64,000 bases of DNA, taken from positions 62,001 through 126,000 of the forward strand of contig CAVYYV010000006.1 of NCBI GenBank assembly GCA_963772815.1, given 5' to 3'. The notes below the pieces were generated by a model that was not told the origin of the DNA, made no database searches, and saw only the letters and a program-made list of their open reading frames with translations. The position numbers were made by a program, and so were the translations under genes. Shown in pieces: positions 56,012 to 64,000 of the stretch; position 1 is the stretch's first letter; every line of letters starts with the position of its first letter. The stretch is from DATFFO01 sp963772815. Lineage in GTDB: Bacteria > Actinomycetota > Acidimicrobiia > Spongiisociales > ZC4RG35.

Positions 56012-57010
56012 ATGGCCGCCATGGAAGACCTGAGGTCTCTCATTCCCCTCGACGACGTTTGGGGCGACCTGGACGACATCGAGTCACTGCTGCTCGAGGC
56101 GGTGGTGTCCGACGACGACTACCTGACCAAGATCGCCCAGCACCTGCTGCTGGCGGGAGGGAAGCGTTTCCGGCCGCTGCTCGCCCTGCTGGCTGCCCAG
56201 TTCGGGCCCTCCCGGGACCACCGCCGGCTCCGGGCCGGGGTGGCCGTGGAGCTGATCCATGTCGGCAGTCTCTATCACGACGACGTCATCGACGAGAGCG
56301 ACACCCGCCGAGGGGCGCCGTCGGTGAACGTCAACTGGTCCAACACCGTGGCCATCCTGGCCGGCGACTTCCTGATGGCCCGGGCATCCGAGGTCGCCGC
56401 CACGCACCTCTCCCAGGACTCGGTCCGTATGCTGGCGGCCACCTACGCCGAGTTGGTCGAGGGCCAGACCCGGGAGCTGCAACTGGTCGACAGCCTGGGG
56501 CACCCCGTTTCCTCCTACGAGAAGGTCATCGGGGGCAAGACGGCCTCGCTGATCCGGACCTCGGCCCGGCTCGGAGCCCTGGCGGCCGACGCCACCCCGG
56601 ACGTGGTCGAGGCGCTGTCGGTGTGGGCGTGGGAGCTGGGCATGGTGTTCCAGATCGCCGACGACGCCCTGGACCTGGTAGCGAACGAGGAACGGATCGG
56701 CAAGCCGGCCGGATCGGACATCCGGGAAGGTACCTTCACCCAGGCGGTCCTGGAGGCGGCCCGGGGCCCCGACGGGGAGCGCATCCGGGACCTGCTAGAC
56801 CATTCCCGTCCCTACCCGGAGGAGAATGTGGCCGAGGTGATCCGGCTGGTTCGTGACGGCGGCTACGTCGAGCGAACCCTGCAATCGGCCATGGATCGAG
56901 TGGCCCGAGCCCGCCAGGCGCTCGTCTCCCTCCCCGACACACCTCACCGCCACATCCTCGCCGGCCTCGGCAACTACCTCGTCGAACGGGTAGAGGCGAC
57001 CCAGATCTGA
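56012..57010 (+). CDS. Polyprenyl diphosphate synthase (IspB-like)
   Basis: About 332 residues, all-alpha. The first Asp-rich motif is HDDVIDESD near residue 90 and the second is IADDALD near 215. GGKRFRPLL and GKTASLIRTSARLGA are conserved too. Such trans-prenyl synthases make the C40-C50 tail of menaquinone. The start is unclear: ATGs at 55985, 56012 and 56021 are all in frame and none has a strong ribosome site. It is divergent from clpC and convergent with lysS. Confidence 0.9.
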   Translation: MAAMEDLRSLIPLDDVWGDLDDIESLLLEAVVSDDDYLTKIAQHLLLAGGKRFRPLLALLAAQFGPSRDHRRLRAGVAVELIHVGSLYHDDVIDESDTRRGAPSVNVNWSNTVAILAGDFLMARASEVAATHLSQDSVRMLAATYAELVEGQTRELQLVDSLGHPVSSYEKVIGGKTASLIRTSARLGALAADATPDVVEALSVWAWELGMVFQIADDALDLVANEERIGKPAGSDIREGTFTQAVLEAARGPDGERIRDLLDHSRPYPEENVAEVIRLVRDGGYVERTLQSAMDRVARARQALVSLPDTPHRHILAGLGNYLVERVEATQI

Positions 57011-57016
57011 TCATCC

Positions 57017-57189
57017 GCGTTTTTATCATCAAAACGGGACCCTGAGCGGCCCGTTTTGATGGGGAGAATGAGCCGAGATCACCGACGACCACAGCTGGGA
57101 GGGCGGATTTCCCCCGAATCGTCTCGCTTGGCCCGCGTTCTCCCCTACGAAACGGCCCCTCTGAGGGGCCGTTTTGCTGATAAAAACGC
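57017..57189. repeat. Paired inverted hairpins between polyprenyl synthase and lysS
   Basis: The outer ends GCGTTTTTATC (57017-57027) and GATAAAAACGC (57179-57189) are perfectly inverted. Inside each end a hairpin follows: CATCAAAACGGG/CCCGTTTTGATG at 57027-57061 and AAACGGCCCCT-CTG-AGGGGCCGTTT at 57150-57174. The two halves are recognisable inverted copies of each other over about 60 bases. The position between convergent genes suits a bidirectional terminator. The symmetry also suits a small non-autonomous element. Confidence 0.7.
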
Positions 57190-58662
57190 TCATTCCCGCC
57201 GGAGCGTGGGGAACAGGATCACGTCGCGGATGTGGGATTGGTTGGTGAGGAGCATGACGAGGCGGTCGACTCCGATGCCGAGGCCGCCGGTGGGGGGCAT
57301 TCCGTATTCGAGCGCGGCCAGGAAGTCCTCGTCGACCGCGTTGGCCTCCTCGTCGCCGCCGGCCCGGGCCGCCGCCTGCGTTTCGAAGCGGGCCCGCTGG
57401 TCGATCGGGTCGTTGAGCTCCGTGAAGGCGTTCCCGTATTCGGCACCGGCGATGAACACCTCGAAACGGTCGGTCAGGTCGGCATCGTCCCGGTTGCGGG
57501 CGGCCAGCGGGGACACCTCGGTGGGAAAGTGGGTGACGAAGGTCGGGTCCCACAAGGTCTCCTCGACCAACCCCTCGAACAGCGCGTAGACGATCCGCCC
57601 CGGACCCCAGGCAGGCTCGACTCCCACCCCATGCCGGGCGGCAATCGTGGTTAGGTCTGCCATGGGGCGCTGAAGCGACACGTCCTCGCCCACCGCCTCG
57701 GAGACGGCGTCCACCAGGGCCAGCCTGCGATAGGGCGGAGTGAGATCGACCGGTCTGCCCTGATACTCGAACGCAGTGGAGCCCAGTGTGGCCTGAGCCA
57801 CGGCGGCGAACACCTCCTCGACCAGCACCATGATGTCGGTGAAGTCTGCGAACGCCTCATACGACTCGAGCATCGTGAACTCGGGGTTGTGGGTGGCGTC
57901 GATCCCCTCGTTGCGGAAGATCCGCCCTATCTCGAATACCTTCTCCAACCCACCGATCACCAGCCGCTTCAAATACAGCTCGGTGGCGATACGCAGGTAC
58001 ATCTCCTGGCCCAGCGCTCGATGGAACGTCTCGAACGGCCGGGCCGTCGCCCCCGTCGCCTCGGGCAGGAGGACGGGGGTCTCCACCTCCACGTAGCCCC
58101 TCGCCTCGAACTGACGCCGCAGCTCCGAAACCACCCCGGCCCGGGTAAGGGCGATGTGGCGGGATTCGGGGTTGGCGATCAGATCCAGGTGACGGCGCCT
58201 GCTGCGGGCCTCGATGTCCGTGAGGCCATGCCACTTGTCGGGTAGGGGGCGAAGCGACTTCTGCAGCACGGTCACCCGGCCCGGCTTGACCGACAACTCA
58301 CCCTTCTTCGTGGTCATGACCACCCCAGTTGCGCCGATCCAGTCACCCAGATCGATCTCGTCGGTGGCAGCGAAGGCCGCTTCCCCGACCGCCCTCTTCT
58401 CGACGAATATCTGGATGGTGCCGGTGACGTCGCTCAGGGTGAGGAAGAGGAGCCTGCCGAATGACCGGCGCAGCATCACCCTTCCCGCCACCGTCACCGT
58501 GACGTCGGTCTCCTGGCCCGGCCCGAGGTCGGCAAACTCATCGTGGATCTCCGAGCACAGGTGGGTGCGCTCGAACCGGGTGGGCAGGCCGGCCTCGCGT
58601 AGTCGCATGTAGCTCTCGAGACGCCCCCCGGACTCGTCGGTGCCTGCGCCGTCTTCGCTCAA
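57190..58662 (-). CDS. lysS: Lysyl-tRNA synthetase (class II)
   Basis: A 490-residue class II synthetase. The N-terminal OB-fold contains VTVTVAGRVMLRRSFGRLLFLTLSD. Motif 2 is IGRIFRNEGIDATHNPEFTMLESYEAF, and motif 3 is GLGIGVDRLVMLLTNQSHIRDVILFP. The start is an ATG at 58662 overlapping the DUF368 stop. The gene order lysS-DUF368-coaX-panC is a compact minus-strand run. Confidence 0.95.
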   Translation of the reverse strand: MSEDGAGTDESGGRLESYMRLREAGLPTRFERTHLCSEIHDEFADLGPGQETDVTVTVAGRVMLRRSFGRLLFLTLSDVTGTIQIFVEKRAVGEAAFAATDEIDLGDWIGATGVVMTTKKGELSVKPGRVTVLQKSLRPLPDKWHGLTDIEARSRRRHLDLIANPESRHIALTRAGVVSELRRQFEARGYVEVETPVLLPEATGATARPFETFHRALGQEMYLRIATELYLKRLVIGGLEKVFEIGRIFRNEGIDATHNPEFTMLESYEAFADFTDIMVLVEEVFAAVAQATLGSTAFEYQGRPVDLTPPYRRLALVDAVSEAVGEDVSLQRPMADLTTIAARHGVGVEPAWGPGRIVYALFEGLVEETLWDPTFVTHFPTEVSPLAARNRDDADLTDRFEVFIAGAEYGNAFTELNDPIDQRARFETQAAARAGGDEEANAVDEDFLAALEYGMPPTGGLGIGVDRLVMLLTNQSHIRDVILFPTLRRE

Positions 58663-59567
58663 GGATCCACCTCGGCCGCCAACCCGAAGTCCTCGGCCTC
58701 GGTCTCGACGACCTCTTCACGGCCGCTGAGCGCCAACACCAACGCCGCCCCGGCCAGGGCAAGCAGGATCGGAATGACTAGGTCCTTGGTCGGGGCACCG
58801 AGGGTGGTGCCTCCGGTGCCCTCGGGCCACGGCCACAAGACGCGCAGGGAGCCGGCCATCATTCCCACCAGTACCGCCATGACGGTGTCGTGATGGTCCC
58901 GGAGCAGCCGGTCGAGCAGGGTCGAGAACAGGGCCAGGCCGATGACGGCTCCAATACCGAACACGGCGATCACGACAAAGTCCCGATCGCTCACCGCTCC
59001 GATCACCGACTGGTACATGCCCATCATCAGGAGGACGAACGAGCCCGAGATGCCGGGCAGGATCATTGCGCAGATGGCGATGACACCCGATCCGAAGTAG
59101 ACCGGCAGGGAGGGATTCGAGACCGGCCCGGCGCTCAATCCGAGCAGGAGGAACATCGCCACCGCGGTGGCCACCATCAGCGTCAACCGGAGGCCATCGT
59201 GGTGGTGGATCATCCGCCATCCGACGGCGATCGAGGCCGCCACCAGCCCGAAGAAAAGGCCGGCCATCCGAACCGGCTGTGTCTCGAGCAGATGCGATAT
59301 CAGGGTGGAGAGCGAGAAGACGGCCAGTGCGATACCGGCCAAGAGCGGAACCAGAAAACGCCAGTCGATGGCCCGGAAGCGGCGCCGGGACTCACCCAGA
59401 TCCAGGCGTATCAGAGCCGCTAGAGCGCCGGAGCCCATACGAATGGCGGCCACGAGGCGTCGATAGATGCCCAGGACGAGGGCGATGGTCCCCCCGGATA
59501 CGCCGGGGACGAGATCGGCCGAGCCCATGGCGAAGCCGCGAAGCACCTGGATGACGGCGGAGCGCAT
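58659..59567 (-). CDS. DUF368-family membrane protein (PopT-type polyprenyl-phosphate translocase)
   Basis: About 302 residues, eight or so hydrophobic helices. DUF368 hallmarks are present: GFAMGSADLVPGVSGGTIALVLGIY at the N-terminus and MILPGISGSFVLLMMGMYQSVI in the middle. Proteins of this family were identified as undecaprenyl-phosphate translocases that return the lipid carrier to the cytoplasmic side. The ATG at 59567 gives the family-like start; an upstream frame adds only non-homologous residues. It overlaps the lysS start. Confidence 0.88.
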   Translation of the reverse strand: MRSAVIQVLRGFAMGSADLVPGVSGGTIALVLGIYRRLVAAIRMGSGALAALIRLDLGESRRRFRAIDWRFLVPLLAGIALAVFSLSTLISHLLETQPVRMAGLFFGLVAASIAVGWRMIHHHDGLRLTLMVATAVAMFLLLGLSAGPVSNPSLPVYFGSGVIAICAMILPGISGSFVLLMMGMYQSVIGAVSDRDFVVIAVFGIGAVIGLALFSTLLDRLLRDHHDTVMAVLVGMMAGSLRVLWPWPEGTGGTTLGAPTKDLVIPILLALAGAALVLALSGREEVVETEAEDFGLAAEVDP

Positions 59568-59608
59568 AGGGCCGAAAGCGTAGTTGCCGCGAACACCCAC
59601 GCCGCGGG

Positions 59609-60373
59609 TCAATGGTCCTGGTTTCGCTCCCAGACCACCCGCAACCCACGCAAGGTGAGCTGTGGATCCAAGACGATGGGATGATTGCACACCCCCAGCA
59701 ATACACCGGCCATTCCGCCGGTGGCCACGATCGGCACCGTCCCGTCCCCGTGCTCGGCCAGGATGCGGTCGATCAGCCCGTCCACGAGCCCGGCGTATCC
59801 GTATACCAGACCGGACTGGATCGCCTCCACCGTGCTTCGGCCCACGGCATGGTTAGGAGGGGTGATGTCCACCCGCCGGAGGGCGGCCGTGGATCGGACC
59901 AGCGCGTCGGCGGCGACGGCCAGCCCCGGAGCTATGGCACCGCCCCGATACTCCCCCTCGTCGCCGATCAGGTCGACCGTGATTGCGGTGCCGAAGTCGA
60001 CCGTGACCACAGGTGCCCCGAATCTCTCCACCGCGCCCAGGGCGTTGACGATTCGATCTGCTCCAACCTCACGGGGATTGTCGATCCGCAGGGACATTCC
60101 GGTCCGGGTCCCGGGCCCAACCACCACCGGTTCGGACCCGGTCAGCTGAGCGATGGCGGTCTTCAGGGCCACGGTTGCCGGCGGCACCACCGACGACAGT
60201 GCCGAACCCGTGATCTCGGCCCTGGCGGGCCCGATCAGTGAGGAAAGCAGCAGCACGTACTCGTCGGAGGTTCGGGAAACGCGTGTGGACAGCCGCCAGG
60301 TCTCGACCGATTGGCCGTCGTCGACCCCCACCACCGATTCGGTGTTGCCGATGTCGATCAGGAGGAGCGTCAT
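59609..60373 (-). CDS. coaX: Type III pantothenate kinase
   Basis: A 254-residue ASKHA-fold kinase for the first step of CoA synthesis. The N-terminal phosphate motif LLIDIGNTESVVGV and the acidic VVTVDFGTAITVDLI are the family signatures. EYRGGAIAPGLAVAADAL and VPIVATGGMAGVL follow as usual. The start overlaps the PanC stop (60370-60373), so CoA-precursor synthesis genes are coupled. Confidence 0.95.
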   Translation of the reverse strand: MTLLLIDIGNTESVVGVDDGQSVETWRLSTRVSRTSDEYVLLLSSLIGPARAEITGSALSSVVPPATVALKTAIAQLTGSEPVVVGPGTRTGMSLRIDNPREVGADRIVNALGAVERFGAPVVTVDFGTAITVDLIGDEGEYRGGAIAPGLAVAADALVRSTAALRRVDITPPNHAVGRSTVEAIQSGLVYGYAGLVDGLIDRILAEHGDGTVPIVATGGMAGVLLGVCNHPIVLDPQLTLRGLRVVWERNQDH

Positions 60374-61248
60374 GGGCGGGGAAGCCGTGAGTATCCCGCC
60401 AGACGCCGGCCCCGATCGGGAACGAACATCTCCCCCATCAGATCGATGGGCAAATTGTCGATGAGGCGAACTTGGCCCGTGTAGCCGGCCACGGCCAGGA
60501 AGGCGGGCCGGTCGAGTCGGTCGATCGGCTGGGCACGGCTCTGGGAGGCGAGAGTGACGTAGTCGACCCGATCGAGGTCCAGGGCTTCCTCGACCAGGCC
60601 CTCCAGCTCAGCCGCCAACCGGACGCCGGCCTCGACGGCATCGGCGGCGGCGAAGAGGCCCCGGCTGATCGACACGGCGCCGGCGCGGTCGTCGAGCAAG
60701 ACGTTACGGCTGGAGAGGGCCAGGCCGTCGGGCTCGCGGATGATCTGGCTTCCAACGATCTCGACCGGCATCGACAGGTCGGCGGCCATGCACCGAACCA
60801 GGACGAGCTGCTGATGGTCCTTTCGGCCGAAGAAGGCCAGGTCGGGCTGGAGGGCGGCGAACAGCTTCGTAACCACCGTGGCCACCCCGTCGAAATGACC
60901 CGGCCGGAAAGCGCCTTCCATGTGCTCGGAGACCAGGGACACGCTGACGGTGGTCAGCGGCTGATGGGGATACATCACTTCCAGCGGAGGGATGAACAGA
61001 ACGTCCACCCCGCACTCCTCGGCCAGTGCTGCATCTCGATCCGGGTCGCGGGGATACGTCTCCAGGTCCTCCGGACGGTTGAACTGGAGTGGGTTGACGA
61101 ACAGCGACATGACAACGGTGTCGCATCGTCTCCGGGCCTCCTCCACCAGCGACAGATGCCCCTCGTGCAGGAACCCCATCGTCGGCACCAGGCCGCGCCG
61201 CCCGGACCCGATGCGACGCGCCTCCTCAGGTGTTTCGACCAGCCTCAC
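60370..61248 (-). CDS. panC: Pantoate-beta-alanine ligase
   Basis: A 292-residue ligase that joins pantoate and beta-alanine. The ATP-binding motif is VPTMGFLHEGHLSLVEEAR (HxGH type), and VNPLQFN is followed by FFGRKDHQQLVLVRCM with the KMSKS-like GRKD. The residues SSRNVLL are at the substrate site. Its start overlaps the DUF2520 stop by four bases. Confidence 0.96.
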   Translation of the reverse strand: MRLVETPEEARRIGSGRRGLVPTMGFLHEGHLSLVEEARRRCDTVVMSLFVNPLQFNRPEDLETYPRDPDRDAALAEECGVDVLFIPPLEVMYPHQPLTTVSVSLVSEHMEGAFRPGHFDGVATVVTKLFAALQPDLAFFGRKDHQQLVLVRCMAADLSMPVEIVGSQIIREPDGLALSSRNVLLDDRAGAVSISRGLFAAADAVEAGVRLAAELEGLVEEALDLDRVDYVTLASQSRAQPIDRLDRPAFLAVAGYTGQVRLIDNLPIDLMGEMFVPDRGRRLAGYSRLPRP

Positions 61249-62018
61249 AGCTCCAGCCCCACCCGGGTGGCGGTGGCCTTGGCCAGGAGGCGGAACTGAC
61301 GGCCGACGGAGGGCGAGAGCTCTTCCGCCGCCCTGATCTGGCCGGCGACGGTGGGGAGGTCGCCCCGGGCGATGGGCCCCGTGAGGGCCGAGTCCGGGTC
61401 GGTGGCGAACACGTTCTCCAACACGGTGCGGGCCAGCGGCTCCATCACGGCGAAGGGAACGTGGGCACCCTCCAGCAGGTCGGCCGAGACCGCCAGGGCC
61501 TCGACCAGGTAGTTGGCGGCAGCACTGGCAGCAGCGTGATAGAGCGGCTTGTCGCCATCCGCCAGGTCAAACGGCTTCATCGCCAGGCTGGCGGCGTAGG
61601 AGTGGAGCAGCTCGGACAGGGACGGATCGTCGGTGGTTATCGCCGCCCATGCCCCTTTCAGCGCCTGCGACCCGCGCTCGGGGTCCGGCAGGCTCTGAAG
61701 CGGGTGGAACGAGCCGGTCGCCACACCCAGGGAGGCGAGTGGGTCCAAGGCAGCGATCGGCGTGAACCCGGAGAGGTGGACGGCCGGGGTGAGGTCGGGC
61801 CAGTGTGGACCAAGACGCCGGGCGACCTCCGTGATGGCCGTGTCGGCCACTGCCATCAGAACGAGGTCCGAACGGGGGAGCGGCGATTCCCAGCCAACGG
61901 CAGGCCCAAACGAGGCCGGGCAACGAGAAACGACCCCCACCAGACTGTGGCCGGCTCTGGAGGAGGCTAGGGCGAGAGAGCCGGCAGCCCTGCCGGCTCC
62001 CACGATGATCAGATCCAT
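61245..62018 (-). CDS. Rossmann-fold DUF2520 protein
   Basis: A 257-residue protein. The N-terminal Rossmann motif IIVGAGRAAGSLALASSRAGHSLVG is followed by a PXXSF-type segment and the helical DUF2520 domain (KPLYHAAASAAANYLVEALAVSADLL). It is often found upstream of panC in actinobacteria. A role in pantothenate synthesis is plausible (ketopantoate reductase is not otherwise visible here), but the reaction is not established. Confidence 0.85.
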   Translation of the reverse strand: MDLIIVGAGRAAGSLALASSRAGHSLVGVVSRCPASFGPAVGWESPLPRSDLVLMAVADTAITEVARRLGPHWPDLTPAVHLSGFTPIAALDPLASLGVATGSFHPLQSLPDPERGSQALKGAWAAITTDDPSLSELLHSYAASLAMKPFDLADGDKPLYHAAASAAANYLVEALAVSADLLEGAHVPFAVMEPLARTVLENVFATDPDSALTGPIARGDLPTVAGQIRAAEELSPSVGRQFRLLAKATATRVGLEL

Positions 62019-62065
62019 GAGGAGTGAGGGTACCCGGGAGTGGTCGCCCGGTCCCGGGCCCTCGC

Positions 62066-62395
62066 TCAGTTGTCCTCGAGCTGGTAAGTCGTGATGACCG
62101 GCCAGCGAGAGTCGATCTCGGCCTTCATGTCCTGGTAACGGTCACGCCGCTTCCAGAACTTGGTCTTCCCGACCTGAAACTTGCGATGATTGGGCCCGGT
62201 GGCCTCTCGGGGCTCGTCGACGCGGCGGCGTTGAACGTCGGGCAGGGTGAGATCATCGGGGTCGTCGACTATCGACAGCATCTGGTTGGCTGCATGGCGG
62301 ACCTGGCGGTGCTGACGCTTCCTCTCCTCGCGGTCGGGTCGCGTCTCGTCGTAGCCGGGGATGTCCTTGCGATGCTGTCGAGCCCTTCGTGCCAT
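62066..62395 (-). CDS. Basic hypothetical protein
   Basis: A 109-residue, strongly basic protein (MARRARQHRKDIPGYDETRPD..ERKRQHRQVRHAANQ..). AGGAGA lies eight bases before the ATG at 62395. No signal peptide or membrane helix is seen. I do not recognise a family. The charge suggests nucleic-acid or ribosome association. Confidence 0.6.
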   Translation of the reverse strand: MARRARQHRKDIPGYDETRPDREERKRQHRQVRHAANQMLSIVDDPDDLTLPDVQRRRVDEPREATGPNHRKFQVGKTKFWKRRDRYQDMKAEIDSRWPVITTYQLEDN

Positions 62396-62502
62396 GCTGA
62401 TCTCCTGTCTGCTCGGATCTGTGATTCCAGTCCCGACCATGGAGGAGCACGAGCCACCATCACAATTCAACGTAGCAGCGACCACGTCGTTTGAAAGCGG
62501 TC

Positions 62503-63012
62503 CTAGGACCCTTTTCTTCCCGGTGGCCCGCCATGAGGCACCAGCCGTCCACTCACCCGGGCGGCGTAGGAGGAGTAGCCCGGCACCAGCAGACCTAGGC
62601 GCTGCTCCTCGTATCCGGCCTTGAACCAGAAGAAGAGCGCCGTCAGGACAGCCACAGCCAGCCCGGCCGCGGAGGCAACAGTCGCCGCCGCCCCCAGCAT
62701 GGTCAGGACGACGGCCGAGTAGATGGGATGGCGCATCCATCGATAAGGGCCCTGTTCGACCAGAGTCGTCCCGGGACGAGGCTCGGGAAACGGCGTGAAG
62801 GCGGAACCGAGGCTCGACACCGCCCATAATCCCAGGCCCATTCCGGCCGCGACGGCGGCGAATCCAACCGCCGCCAGGCCCACGCCAACGGGGCTGCGCG
62901 TCAGCCACGCCACAGCGGCGAACACCACGAACAGAGCTAGCTGGGCGCCGAGGAGGGCGGGCGAGACCCAGGCCGGGGCAGCCTCCAGCCAGTCACCGGA
63001 CACCTTCCACAC
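62503..63012 (-). CDS. Isoprenylcysteine/phospholipid methyltransferase-like membrane protein
   Basis: A 169-residue protein with four hydrophobic segments and the ICMT/PEMT-type signature LVEQGPYRWMRHPIYSAVVLTMLG. The C-terminal GYEEQRLGLLVPGYSSYAARV is typical as well. Such proteins methylate thiols or lipids at the membrane. The GTG at 63012 is only the first possible start in the listed frame; the same frame stays open upstream and encodes the true C-terminus of FolK. The two may be one fused protein. Confidence 0.75.
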   Translation of the reverse strand: MWKVSGDWLEAAPAWVSPALLGAQLALFVVFAAVAWLTRSPVGVGLAAVGFAAVAAGMGLGLWAVSSLGSAFTPFPEPRPGTTLVEQGPYRWMRHPIYSAVVLTMLGAAATVASAAGLAVAVLTALFFWFKAGYEEQRLGLLVPGYSSYAARVSGRLVPHGGPPGRKGS

Positions 63013-63032
63013 CTTCTGATCGAGGACTCCCC

Positions 63033-63485
63033 TCAGTGCCGTCTCAGCGGTCCCTTCGCCCAGCGGAGCGTCGGGCCATACCTCTGCAAGCGGCTCCAGG
63101 ACGAACCTTCGCTCGTAGGCCCGGGGATGGGGAAGTGTCGAGCCGCGGGCGAGTCGACGACCAGTGGCACGCCGTCATCGCCGATGGCCAGGATCAGGTC
63201 CAGGTCCAGGGTTCGCGGGCCCCACTTCACCTCGCGCTCCCTTCCGGCGTCAGCCTCGATCTCCATCATCCCGGCCAAGAGTTGCTGGGGTGGGAGATCG
63301 GCCAGGACCACGACGATCCCGTTGAGATAGAGCCCCTGAGGAGGGCCACCCACCGGGGCGGTCTCGTAGAGTGAGGAGACCCGATCGACTGTGCACGTCC
63401 GGCGAAGCGCCTCGACGGCCGAGCGGAGCGTGGCCAGACGGTCTCCCAGGTTGGAGCCCAGCGCCAGCGCAGCCCGGTAGCTCAC
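63033..63485 (-). CDS. folK: HPPK (FolK), frame lost near the C-terminus
   Basis: 2-amino-4-hydroxy-6-hydroxymethyldihydropteridine pyrophosphokinase of folate synthesis. It begins YRAALALGSNLGDRLATLR, the FolK hallmark, and contains KWGPRTLDLDLILA with the catalytic Asp pair. After residue 110 this frame becomes unlike the family. The expected continuation (TLPHPRAYERRFVLEPLAEVWPD) is in the next frame, which needs one base restored near 63140 and then stays open into the ICMT-like gene. The GTG at 63485 overlaps the folB stop. Confidence 0.85.
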   Translation of the reverse strand: MSYRAALALGSNLGDRLATLRSAVEALRRTCTVDRVSSLYETAPVGGPPQGLYLNGIVVVLADLPPQQLLAGMMEIEADAGREREVKWGPRTLDLDLILAIGDDGVPLVVDSPAARHFPIPGPTSEGSSWSRLQRYGPTLRWAKGPLRRH

Positions 63486-63859
63486 CTGGCACGCGAGATG
63501 CTGACCGACACGTCCCGGAACGGGACGGATATGGGTGCGTCGGGTTTGTGCACAGTGACCGTCACGGCGCTCACCCGCTGATCCTCGAGGACCAGGTCGG
63601 CCACCCGATCTGCCACCTTCTCGATCAGGTTCCATCTCTCCGACGCGACCCGATCATGAACCATCCGGGCCAACTCGCCGTAGTCCAGGGTGTCTGCCAC
63701 GTCGTCGGAGACAGACGCCCGAGAGAGATCGAGATCGAGGGACACGTCGACAGAGAAGATCTGGCCCTGCTCCTGTTCGTCCTTCAGGACGCCGTGGCGG
63801 GCGAAGACGTCGATCCCCGTTATCGAGATGGAATCCGTCACCAGGGTCTCGCTGGACAA
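63482..63859 (-). CDS. folB: Dihydroneopterin aldolase FolB
   Basis: A 125-residue enzyme of folate synthesis. The family signature ISITGIDVFARHGVLKDEQEQGQIF carries the conserved Gly-Val and the Glu used in catalysis. VSVDVSLDLDLSRAS and NLIEKVADRVADLVL are normal. Start: TTG at 63859 or GTG at 63841. Coupled to folK by a four-base overlap. Together with folK it makes the pterin half of folate. Confidence 0.93.
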   Translation of the reverse strand: MSSETLVTDSISITGIDVFARHGVLKDEQEQGQIFSVDVSLDLDLSRASVSDDVADTLDYGELARMVHDRVASERWNLIEKVADRVADLVLEDQRVSAVTVTVHKPDAPISVPFRDVSVSISRAR

Positions 63860-63893
63860 TGCATGTCATCCATCCTGACGACCAGACGGGACC

Positions 63894-64000
63894 CTAGCTC
63901 CCGGCGGGGATGAAGGAGCGTCCCGTCGGGCCCAACGGCCGTCCCATGATCTCCTGGATGACCGCTACCGCCAAGACCGGGTTGGTGATCAGCCCGGAGG
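63894..64000 (-). CDS. Unidentified partial gene at the right edge
   Basis: The last 35 codons of a minus-strand gene, reading SGLITNPVLAVAVIQEIMGR and ending RSFIPAGS before a TAG at 63896-63894. The sequence continues beyond the window. In many actinobacteria folP precedes folB, but this tail does not show FolP features I recognise. I leave it unassigned. Confidence 0.5.
   Translation of the reverse strand, partial: SGLITNPVLAVAVIQEIMGRPLGPTGRSFIPAGS

Overview
High-GC chromosomal DNA from an actinobacterium, probably an Acidimicrobiia-like lineage. This is inferred from gene content, not from a marker-gene search. Supporting genes are CarD, ClpC, a LytR_C protein, a DUF3263 protein, a wax-ester synthase/DGAT, DisA-RadA, and the conserved order CarD-IspF-CysS-RlmB-tRNA. 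About a third of the window is accessory DNA and the rest is ordinary core genome.

Layout. 0-4 kb: the N-terminus of UppP, proline dehydrogenase, decayed fragments of a COG0701 permease and a P-type ATPase, and glucose-6-phosphate dehydrogenase. 4.16-5.55 kb: a complete ISL3-type insertion sequence with inverted ends and an 8-bp target duplication. 5.6-6.2 kb: the tail of a tyrosine integrase coupled to a small acidic ORF. 6.4-19.7 kb: a catabolic locus built around an IclR-family gene. Its minus-strand arm holds an EhuABCD-like amino-acid-type ABC importer, a DapA-like lyase, a RidA protein and an acyl-CoA ligase. Its plus-strand arm is a tight operon of SDR, phosphotriesterase-family hydrolase, SelA-like PLP enzyme, FAH-family hydrolase and FMN 2-hydroxyacid dehydrogenase. 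19.7-21.1 kb: IS3 and other decayed coding remnants, ending at a tRNA-Arg(CCT). The 4-21 kb block therefore looks like a genomic island.

21-31.8 kb: WS/DGAT, an EamA exporter, a CvpA-CAP fusion, AlaX, and a complete branched-chain amino-acid importer (SBP, terminator-like hairpin, LivH, LivM, LivG, LivF). 31.8-44.9 kb: PmbA/TldD, an AI-2E family permease, cell-envelope proteins, tRNA-Thr(TGT), RlmB, CysS, IspF, CarD, DisA, RadA and a zinc-ribbon membrane protein. 45-50.3 kb: a nucleoside-type (BMP) ABC importer, again with a hairpin directly after its binding-protein gene. 50.4-64 kb: YhhQ, an acyltransferase, an M15 peptidase, ClpC, polyprenyl synthase, LysS, a DUF368 protein, CoaX, PanC, a DUF2520 protein, an ICMT-like protein, FolK, FolB and one unidentified partial gene.

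The main candidate for something undescribed is the 6.4-19.7 kb locus. Its enzymes would fit a non-phosphorylated route for an amino-deoxy sugar acid: lactone opening, PLP-dependent ammonia elimination, SDR oxidation, FAH-type cleavage of a 2,4-diketo acid, and oxidation of the released 2-hydroxyacid. This is inference. Several genes (acyl-CoA ligase, livG, disA, folK) each need one missing base restored, and the IclR gene has an in-frame stop. The deletions occur in core genes too, so sequencing error must be separated from real decay.
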